DNA from: Candidatus Thorarchaeota archaeon
GTDB lineage: Archaea > Asgardarchaeota > Thorarchaeia > Thorarchaeales > Thorarchaeaceae
Length of the DNA: 5,076 nt
Direction: 5' to 3'
Assembly (NCBI GenBank): GCA_016840245.1
Contig: JAEOST010000031.1
Location: 1-5,076, forward strand
The notes beneath the pieces were generated by a model. That model saw only the letters and a program-made list of their open reading frames with translations, did no database searches and was not told the DNA's origin. A program made the position numbers and the translations under genes. Below, piece after piece: positions 1 through 4,701 of the stretch. Position 1 is the first letter of the stretch. The number at the start of each line of letters is the position of its first letter.

Positions 1-1
1 A

Positions 2-385
2 ATTAAGGAAGGCAGAGCTGAATCTGAGAATCAGTACACCCGTGTCGTGAAACCTGAGGGTAATCTTGTTGCTCAGAAGGTGCTGGATGATGTTTTCAAA
101 GTAGGTGATGCGCCTTGGAGAGGTCTTGGAATCATCCCACAATCTGGTCTTTACCTCCGTGACGCGTTTCGAGAATATGACACTCGCGAACGTTTCGATA
201 TCCCGATTGCTGAGTCAATAGACATCCTGCCAGGGTGCAGATGTCATGAAGTCATATTGGGGATAGTAGATCCAACACAATGTCCCCTCTTCAATAAGCG
301 ATGCGTTCCCGAAGATCCATATGGTCCTTGTATGGTAGGACACGAGGGGACCTGTAGGATTAGACATGAGAATCTCGGTATCTAG
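2..385 (+). CDS. hypD: Hydrogenase maturation protein HypD, C-terminal part (5' end outside window)
   Basis: HypD is the cytosolic iron-sulfur scaffold that works with HypC, HypE and HypF to build the Fe(CN)2CO group of the [NiFe]-hydrogenase active site. The frame is open from base 2 to TAG at 383-385 and gives 127 residues, about a third of the usual protein of roughly 350-370 residues. An internal GTG at 47 is not the real start, because the upstream residues ENQYTRVVKPEGN already match the family. Other family hallmarks are WRGLGIIPQSGL (residues 39-50 of the fragment) and the terminal cysteine block: GCRC (Cys79, Cys81), CPLF (Cys94), Cys101, GPCM (Cys110) and Cys118. This block includes the ligands of the HypD [4Fe-4S] cluster. 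The catalytic N-terminal CxxC region lies outside the window. The stop overlaps that of the convergent mobA-like gene. Identification is firm; whether the gene is intact upstream cannot be seen. Confidence 0.95.
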   Translation: MKEGRAESENQYTRVVKPEGNLVAQKVLDDVFKVGDAPWRGLGIIPQSGLYLRDAFREYDTRERFDIPIAESIDILPGCRCHEVILGIVDPTQCPLFNKRCVPEDPYGPCMVGHEGTCRIRHENLGI

Positions 386-1011
386 TTCTCCTGTTTTGTT
401 TGCTTTTGGAGTTCTCTTAGGTCTCTCTCGGTGTTGATGTTGGAAAATGTTTTCAGCTCAGGGTCGTGAACTTTGAGGACTTCAGTTGATACGTAGAGTA
501 CATTTGACAGAGCCTCCAAGAAGTCCCTCATCTTAGCTGTACCTTTTTCCATCACTTCTAACCCTCTCTCATATGCATGCTCCGCAAGATACACTGAGTG
601 GAGTGGTTCAATGTACCCATTAGGCCACGACGGAACTACAGCTCCATGTCCATCTGCAAGTCCTACTAATGATCTCAGTAGTCGTACATTAGCAAGAGGC
701 GAATCAACTGGAAGTAGGAGGACATGTTGAGTCTCTGTGAACTCAAACGCAGTGAGCGCTCCTGTAAGAGCACACTGCACACTGCCATCGGGGTCGGTCT
801 TGATGAATGCAGAATCAATGTACGCACTATAACTCTCTCTTTGTTCCTCATCAGATACGACTACAAAAACACTGTCTGTCAGAGTTCTTCCAATGTCTAC
901 CATATGCTCAAGTAGAATGCGCCCTTTGAATTTAGCCAGCGCTTTCTCTGACTTAAATCGTTTAGAGTTTCCACCTGCTAACACCGCGACTGTTAGTCGT
1001 GACTTATCCAA
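382..1011 (-). CDS. mobA: MobA-like molybdenum cofactor guanylyltransferase
   Basis: Predicted cytosolic nucleotidyltransferase of 209 aa, close to the usual MobA size of about 190-210. MobA joins GMP from GTP to molybdopterin, giving the guanine dinucleotide cofactor of Mo/W enzymes such as formate dehydrogenase. Visible motifs: the nucleotide-binding loop LAGGNSKRF at residues 11-19 with Lys23, a GALTAFE segment at 84-90 where MobA has GPLxG, the metal-binding Asp103 in LLLPVDSPL, EPLHSVY at 135-141, and the C-terminal FSNINTERDL at 189-198, which is typical of MobA. The glycine usually found after RM/RF is replaced by Lys-Ser (RFKSEKAL). No in-frame ATG lies upstream, since TGA occurs at 1018-1020, so the start is best read as TTG at 1009-1011 with a Shine-Dalgarno-like GGTGAT five bases before it. 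It lies 43 bp downstream of hdrA on the same strand, so co-transcription is plausible. A related NTP-transferase with another substrate (MocA- or CofC-like) is possible but less likely given the NINT motif. Confidence 0.85.
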   Translation of the reverse strand: MDKSRLTVAVLAGGNSKRFKSEKALAKFKGRILLEHMVDIGRTLTDSVFVVVSDEEQRESYSAYIDSAFIKTDPDGSVQCALTGALTAFEFTETQHVLLLPVDSPLANVRLLRSLVGLADGHGAVVPSWPNGYIEPLHSVYLAEHAYERGLEVMEKGTAKMRDFLEALSNVLYVSTEVLKVHDPELKTFSNINTERDLRELQKQTKQEN

Positions 1012-1025
1012 TTGGCATCACCAAT
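1011..1025 (-). repeat. Small inverted repeat over the mobA ribosome binding site
   Basis: ATTGG (1011-1015) and CCAAT (1021-1025) form a perfect 5-bp stem around a 5-base loop. In the minus-strand transcript this stem covers part of the GGTGAT ribosome binding site, and its last base is the first base of the TTG start codon. A stem this short is weak by itself; its interest comes from the longer hairpin next to it built on the same pentamer. Confidence 0.45.
1017..1022 (-). promoter_or_regulatory. Shine-Dalgarno site supporting TTG start of mobA
   Basis: Read on the minus strand, the sequence GGTGAT is complementary to the 3' end of 16S rRNA (AUCACC) and lies five bases before the TTG at 1009-1011. 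This spacing favours TTG as the true start over the ATG in another frame at 1017-1019, which reaches a stop after four codons. The site sits inside the left arm and loop of a small hairpin (1011-1025), so it could be masked. Confidence 0.6.
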
Positions 1026-1030
1026 CTACT

Positions 1031-1050
1031 TGACCAATGTGAATTGGTCA
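1031..1050. repeat. Perfect 8-bp inverted repeat between hdrA and mobA
   Basis: TGACCAAT (1031-1038) and ATTGGTCA (1043-1050) are exact reverse complements separated by the four bases GTGA. The repeat begins four bases after the hdrA stop codon in the minus-strand transcript. No run of T follows on that strand, so a classical intrinsic terminator is unlikely. It could stabilise the hdrA mRNA end, act as a processing site, control entry into mobA, or bind a dimeric regulator as DNA. Confidence 0.7.
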
Positions 1051-1054
1051 GTCT

Positions 1055-3019
1055 TTACTGTTCTTGTGCTGAGAGATACTCCTCGATCATTGCAGCAATC
1101 TGTCCGTCAGTATAATGTTGTGAAGCAATTGCACCGCTTGGACAGGTAGACGTGCATGTTCCACACCCCTTACAGAGTGCTGGATTCACTTCTGAGAAGC
1201 CACGTTCATTAATCGTTATTGCATTGTATGGACACACAGAGATACACACACGACATCCCGCACATCTGTCCTCATCCACTACAGAGTAGTATGGTTCTAC
1301 AGAAATCTTTCCTTTACCCATGAGGGCCATAGCTCCAGAGGCTGCAGCCTTTGCCTGAGCCACGGTATCAGGGATGTCCTTTGGACCTTGAGACATTCCC
1401 GCTACAAAGATTCCTTCGTTGAACGAGTCAACTGGTCTGAGTTTAGGATGTGCTTCCATAAGAAATCCGTCAGGTGACCTACTTAGGTTCAGGACCTTTG
1501 CGACCTTGACTGCACTCTCTGATGATACGACCCCTGTTGATAGTACTACCAAATCAATATCATTCAGATTAATCGGTTTACCAAGGAGTGTATCCTCACC
1601 TCTGACAGTTAGTGTTCTGTCATCGTTCTGAACGATATCACCCACTCGACCACGAACGAATGTAACCCCTGCTGCTGCTGTGGATTCGTAGAACTCTTCA
1701 TAGCCTTTGCCAAATGTACGCAGGTCAATGTAGAACACCCATATCTGTGCACCAGTCTTATCTCTGATCATTCTAGCCTGCTTTATTGCAGTCATACAGC
1801 AAATTCGTGAGCAGTACTTGTGCGTACGTTCATCACGACTACCAACGCATTGAATGTAGACAATCTTCTTTGGTTCCTCCAAATTAGAGGGCTTTACGAC
1901 GTGTCCCTGTGTTGGACCCGCTGAGCTCAACATACGCTCAATCTCCGCTATGTTAACAACATTTGGAAATAGTCCGTATCCATACTCTTCCTTCAGAGCA
2001 GCATCGAAGATGTCGAATCCTGTTGCCACAATGATCGTGCCAACCTCAATCTTCATTGTACGTTCAGCATCATCATAGTTGATAGCCCCTGCCTCACAGG
2101 CCACTTTGCACTTCCCACATCGTACAGCATCTACACCTAGACAGTTGTCCATGTCTAAGAGATAGGCTGATGGCACAGCTTGTGCAAATGGGATATAGAT
2201 TGCTTTTCTGTATGTTAGTTGGGCATCAAATGCAGAGGGAATATCTACGGGACAGATGTCTGAGCAGTCGCCGCAAGAAGTACAGGTCTCTAGATCAACG
2301 TACCTGGGTTTTTGACGGATAGTGACTTCGAAGTTACCAACATATCCATCGACCTCATCTATCTCTGCCATTGTTAAGAGTTCGATGTTGGGATGACTAC
2401 CAACTTCAGCCATCCTTGGAGTCAGGATACATGATGAGCAATCGAGTGTTGGAAACGTCTTGTCCCATCGGGCCATCTTTCCTCCAATAGTGGGTTCTTT
2501 CTCGATAAGATATACCTTGAAGCCTGCATTTGCTAGGTCCAGTGCAGCTGAGATTCCTGCAATTCCAGCTCCAACTACTAACGTAGACCGGTTGATTGTG
2601 ACCTCTTGTTCATCGAGAGGCTCCAGTAATCTGGCTCGTGCAATTGCCATACGAATTAAGTCAATAGCCTTCTCAGTGGCAGCATCGGGATCATCAGAGT
2701 GTATCCATGAGTCGTGTTCCCTGAGGTTTGCAATTTCTAAAAGAAATGGATTGAGTCCTGCTCTTCGAACTGTGTCTCTGAATGTGAGTTCATGCATCCG
2801 TGGAGAACAGGAGCCAATGACAACTCTATCAAGCTGATGTTTCTTAACGCTATCAATTAGAATCTGCTGTCCTGGTTTCGAGCATACGTATTTGTAATCT
2901 TCAACGTGGACAACATCTGTTATGTCCCCTAAGGACGCCATCACTCTATCAATATCGATGACACCCGCAATGTTACTGCCACAATGACATAGGAATACTC
3001 CAATTCGTTTCTCAGGCAT
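1055..3019 (-). CDS. hdrA: CoB-CoM heterodisulfide reductase subunit A (HdrA), flavin and iron-sulfur protein
   Basis: HdrA is the FAD-carrying, electron-bifurcating subunit of soluble heterodisulfide reductase; it takes electrons from a hydrogenase or formate dehydrogenase and sends them to ferredoxin and to HdrBC. This 654-aa protein is full length for the family. Order of parts: an N-terminal domain with CHCG (Cys11, Cys13), Cys46 and GSCSPRMHE (Cys71); a Rossmann FAD loop VVGAGIAGISAAL at 148-160; LDCSSCILTPRM (Cys194, Cys197); an inserted ferredoxin-like segment with Cys246/249/252/256 and Cys293/301/304/308; IQCVGSRDE (Cys391) and YCSRICC (Cys403/407/408), the usual ligand set of a cluster in the thioredoxin-reductase-like core; a second nucleotide-binding region ending in IFVAGMSQGPKDIPDT at 537-552; and a C-terminal two-cluster ferredoxin, Cys586/589/592/596 and Cys616/619/622/626. 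There is no MvhD fusion. The ATG at 3017-3019 is supported by GAGGAAAG upstream. It is separated from hdrCB by one opposite-strand gene. The physiological disulfide and electron donor are not shown here. Confidence 0.96.
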   Translation of the reverse strand: MPEKRIGVFLCHCGSNIAGVIDIDRVMASLGDITDVVHVEDYKYVCSKPGQQILIDSVKKHQLDRVVIGSCSPRMHELTFRDTVRRAGLNPFLLEIANLREHDSWIHSDDPDAATEKAIDLIRMAIARARLLEPLDEQEVTINRSTLVVGAGIAGISAALDLANAGFKVYLIEKEPTIGGKMARWDKTFPTLDCSSCILTPRMAEVGSHPNIELLTMAEIDEVDGYVGNFEVTIRQKPRYVDLETCTSCGDCSDICPVDIPSAFDAQLTYRKAIYIPFAQAVPSAYLLDMDNCLGVDAVRCGKCKVACEAGAINYDDAERTMKIEVGTIIVATGFDIFDAALKEEYGYGLFPNVVNIAEIERMLSSAGPTQGHVVKPSNLEEPKKIVYIQCVGSRDERTHKYCSRICCMTAIKQARMIRDKTGAQIWVFYIDLRTFGKGYEEFYESTAAAGVTFVRGRVGDIVQNDDRTLTVRGEDTLLGKPINLNDIDLVVLSTGVVSSESAVKVAKVLNLSRSPDGFLMEAHPKLRPVDSFNEGIFVAGMSQGPKDIPDTVAQAKAAASGAMALMGKGKISVEPYYSVVDEDRCAGCRVCISVCPYNAITINERGFSEVNPALCKGCGTCTSTCPSGAIASQHYTDGQIAAMIEEYLSAQEQ

Positions 3020-3023
3020 GATT

Positions 3024-3031
3024 CTTTCCTC
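3024..3031 (-). promoter_or_regulatory. Ribosome binding site of hdrA
   Basis: On the minus strand GAGGAAAG ends four bases before the ATG at 3017-3019, and its GAGG core is eight bases away. This is a good Shine-Dalgarno match and fixes the hdrA start. Confidence 0.7.
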
Positions 3032-3073
3032 AGGTTCAGAGATCTTTACCTACTGAGCGGTATGCGGCCGGAC

Positions 3074-3093
3074 AATAAGGGGTAATAAAGGGT
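3074..3093. repeat. Tandem direct repeat of a 10-bp unit in the divergent control region
   Basis: AATAAGGGGT (3074-3083) is followed at once by AATAAAGGGT (3084-3093), with one mismatch. The pair lies between the divergently transcribed hdrA and the membrane methyltransferase gene. Units of about one helical turn put both copies on the same DNA face, which suits an operator, but the unit is short and low in complexity, so chance is possible. Confidence 0.45.
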
Positions 3094-3150
3094 TACGTAT
3101 TCGGGAAATAATTGTAAAGAGAGAAAAGGAATGTTTGATAGTTAGAGTCC

Positions 3151-3780
3151 ATGATTGATTTCTTCTTCGTAGGTCCAATCGTCGCTGTACTGATTCTTAT
3201 TGATGTGGGATTACATTTGTACCTGGACTTCAAGAAGGTCACTGCGAGTGGTGCTTCACGTTTTCAGGAACCAAGTCATAACGTTCCCCGTTCAGCTATG
3301 GCCGCAGTGATGGTTAGCACATTCCTGTCTTTCTTTTTAGTTTCCATACTTCCAATAACCTGGATGATTGGAGGTGACCAATTTCTGATTCTAGTACTTA
3401 TTCCTCTAGTGGATCCTCCACTTATCATTTGGATCTCCGGTCTATTTTTCTTAGCTATTGGTATAATCATCCATGGGTGGTCTAGATATGTTCGGCAGGA
3501 AATGGCAACCTCATGGGTGATGAGGGAGTCCCACAAGCTCATAACATATGGCCCATATGCACGAGTTCGTCACCCATCCTACACTTCCTATTTCTTTTGT
3601 TTTACAGGTCTTATCTTGATGTTACCGTCACTTGTCAGCTTAGTATTACTTGTTGGATTTCCAGGTTACTATTCTATAGCAAAAACCGAGGAAGAGTTAC
3701 TCTTGACCCAATTTGGCGATGAGTATCGCGACTATATGACAAAGTCCGGACGATTTTTACCATCTGTAAGCAGAGTGTAA
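3151..3780 (+). CDS. Integral membrane methyltransferase, isoprenylcysteine/phospholipid methyltransferase (ICMT/PEMT-like) superfamily
   Basis: A 209-aa multi-pass membrane protein. Hydrophobic segments lie at about residues 4-25, 50-71, 78-108 (long, probably two passes or a hairpin) and 143-176 (likewise). The C-terminal third carries the superfamily's S-adenosylmethionine and catalytic region: LITYGPYARVRHPSYTSYFF at 130-149 with the RHPxY core, then the acidic TEEELL at 179-184 and FGDEYRDYMTKSGRFLP at 188-204. Proteins of this fold methylate prenylcysteine carboxyl groups (Ste14/ICMT), phospholipid head groups (PEMT) or unknown substrates; many archaeal and bacterial members are uncharacterised, and the sequence does not decide the substrate. 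The ATG at 3151 is the likely start because the first membrane segment begins immediately after it, although the upstream ribosome site is weak (TTAGAG). The gene sits on the opposite strand between hdrA and hdrB and converges on hdrB with nine bases between the stops. A link to Hdr function is not evident. Confidence 0.8.
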   Translation: MIDFFFVGPIVAVLILIDVGLHLYLDFKKVTASGASRFQEPSHNVPRSAMAAVMVSTFLSFFLVSILPITWMIGGDQFLILVLIPLVDPPLIIWISGLFFLAIGIIIHGWSRYVRQEMATSWVMRESHKLITYGPYARVRHPSYTSYFFCFTGLILMLPSLVSLVLLVGFPGYYSIAKTEEELLLTQFGDEYRDYMTKSGRFLPSVSRV

Positions 3781-3781
3781 T

Positions 3782-3804
3782 TCCCCATCTTATTCAGCTG
3801 GGGA
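3782..3804 (+). terminator. Hairpin with T-rich tail after the membrane methyltransferase gene
   Basis: TCCCCA (3782-3787) and TGGGGA (3799-3804) form a perfect 6-bp, mostly GC stem with an 11-base loop. On the plus strand it is followed by TTTATTT (3805-3811). It begins two bases after the rightward stop codon and overlaps the last codons of hdrB on the other strand. Archaeal termination depends mainly on T tracts, so the tail may matter more than the stem. On the minus strand the following bases are not clearly T-rich. Confidence 0.5.
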
Positions 3805-4701
3805 TTTATTTGCTACTTCCATCTCTGATTGTACTGAGCCATCTAAAAGTGGGTGAGTTCCCTTTACTCTATGACCTTCTAGGATTGATTCAACTCCGGG
3901 TAGATTCATTGCAATGGCAAGGAGTTCAGTAAAGTAGTAAACCGGAACTTTGTAGTCTCTTTCAAACATACGGTTGACCACACGTTGTCCACCTTCGAAC
4001 GAGATGAAGCATGTAGGACAAAATACCACTACAGCCTCTGGATTTACCATCATCATTGAGTCCATTTTGTCACGTAACACAGCAAATGCAACATCTCGGT
4101 TCGTACCTCTAATTCCTGCCCCACAACACATTGTCTTGTCCATGTAGTCCATTGGTTCCATACCTAGGACTCTTGCTAAATCGTCCAATTTTGTTGGTAT
4201 CTCTGCATCATCAACTCCAAGAATATTATCAGGTCTAAGAAGATGACATCCTGGATGTGTTATCACTTTCATATCTAATGGATTGATGACTCTCTTGGCA
4301 ATACTCTCTGTTCCAATATCGTCAAAGAAGATCTGTAAGAGGTGGAATACTTTTACTTCACCCTTGTACTCTTTCCCTATCGTTGATAACATTTGATTGA
4401 CAGTAGTCTTAGCCTCAGAATCAGTATCTAGTTTGTGTTTAGCCATTGATAGGGACTCAAAACATCCGGCACACGCAGCTACTATATCTAGGCCTTGTTC
4501 TTCAGCTTCAGCCAGGTTTCTAGCAGCCATAGCTAACCAGGTATAATCTGAGAAGGACCTCACTGCATTTGGTTCGGGACAACAGGTGAATGGAATGTCA
4601 ACCAGTTCAATCTCAAACTCAGGAGCAACCATTCTAATTGATTTCTCAACGAATGGCAATCTGTCTGCAATCGTACACCCCACAAAGAATGCATATTTCA
4701 T
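3790..4701 (-). CDS. hdrB: CoB-CoM heterodisulfide reductase subunit B (HdrB), two noncubane Fe-S cluster sites
   Basis: HdrB is the catalytic subunit of soluble heterodisulfide reductase, where the disulfide (CoM-S-S-CoB in methanogens) is cleaved. The protein has 303 residues, the normal size. It carries two complete cysteine-rich CCG motifs: Cys9, Cys40-Cys41, Cys77 and Cys80; then Cys152, Cys192-Cys193, Cys228 and Cys231. This matches the family pattern C-x(30-39)-CC-x(34-36)-C-x2-C, so both noncubane [4Fe-4S] clusters can be assembled and the subunit should be catalytically competent. Flanking blocks such as FVGCTIADRLP, CCPEPNA, HPGCHLLRP and MCCGAGIRG are typical. The ATG overlaps the hdrC stop as ATGA, with GGAGGTT eight bases upstream, so translational coupling to hdrC is expected. 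The last 25 or so residues are polar and look dispensable. The native disulfide substrate is unknown if the organism is not a methanogen. Confidence 0.95.
   Translation of the reverse strand: MKYAFFVGCTIADRLPFVEKSIRMVAPEFEIELVDIPFTCCPEPNAVRSFSDYTWLAMAARNLAEAEEQGLDIVAACAGCFESLSMAKHKLDTDSEAKTTVNQMLSTIGKEYKGEVKVFHLLQIFFDDIGTESIAKRVINPLDMKVITHPGCHLLRPDNILGVDDAEIPTKLDDLARVLGMEPMDYMDKTMCCGAGIRGTNRDVAFAVLRDKMDSMMMVNPEAVVVFCPTCFISFEGGQRVVNRMFERDYKVPVYYFTELLAIAMNLPGVESILEGHRVKGTHPLLDGSVQSEMEVANKSPAE

Larger units (their letters stand above)
3020..3150. promoter_or_regulatory. Divergent intergenic region with candidate archaeal promoters
   Basis: This 131-bp gap is the only place where hdrA (leftward) and the membrane methyltransferase gene (rightward) can both be initiated without reading through another gene. 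A TATA-like TTTATTA occurs on the minus strand at 3083-3089, which would predict hdrA transcription starting near 3060. An AT-rich GGAAATAATT on the plus strand at 3104-3113 would predict a start near 3135 for the rightward gene, leaving a leader of about 15 bases without a strong ribosome site. Both boxes are imperfect matches to the archaeal TATA consensus. The orientation argument is solid; the exact boxes are guesses. Confidence 0.35.

Noticed and set aside
47..49. GTG as the start codon of the leftmost gene
   Set aside because: The frame is open to the window edge, and the residues upstream of the GTG match conserved HypD sequence, so this codon is an internal valine.
724..915. Plus-strand open frame of 63 codons
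   Set aside because: It lies entirely antisense to the MobA coding region, which has clear motifs throughout; its translation has no recognisable domain.
1031..1050. Intrinsic terminator for hdrA
   Set aside because: The inverted repeat is perfect, but no T tract follows it on the minus strand and mobA starts 20 bases later, so termination is not supported.
1419..1631. Plus-strand open frame of 70 codons opposite hdrA
   Set aside because: Antisense shadow of a strongly conserved HdrA region; no ribosome site or family resemblance seen.
2460..2837. Plus-strand open frame of 125 codons opposite hdrA
   Set aside because: It is antisense to the HdrA FAD-binding and N-terminal regions. The serine- and arginine-rich translation is typical of a reverse-strand artefact.
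3131..3145. Tiny upstream ORF (ATG to TAG, four codons plus stop) before the methyltransferase start, preceded by AAAAGGA
   Set aside because: The GGA directly abuts the ATG, which is too close for a ribosome site, and the length is expected by chance in AT-rich sequence.
3276..3542. Minus-strand open frame of 88 codons within the membrane methyltransferase gene
   Set aside because: It is antisense to a plus-strand gene whose membrane segments and C-terminal motifs are convincing.
3513..3722. Plus-strand frame of 69 codons inside the methyltransferase gene
   Set aside because: It is an out-of-frame overlap with the conserved RHPxY region, which is read in the other frame.
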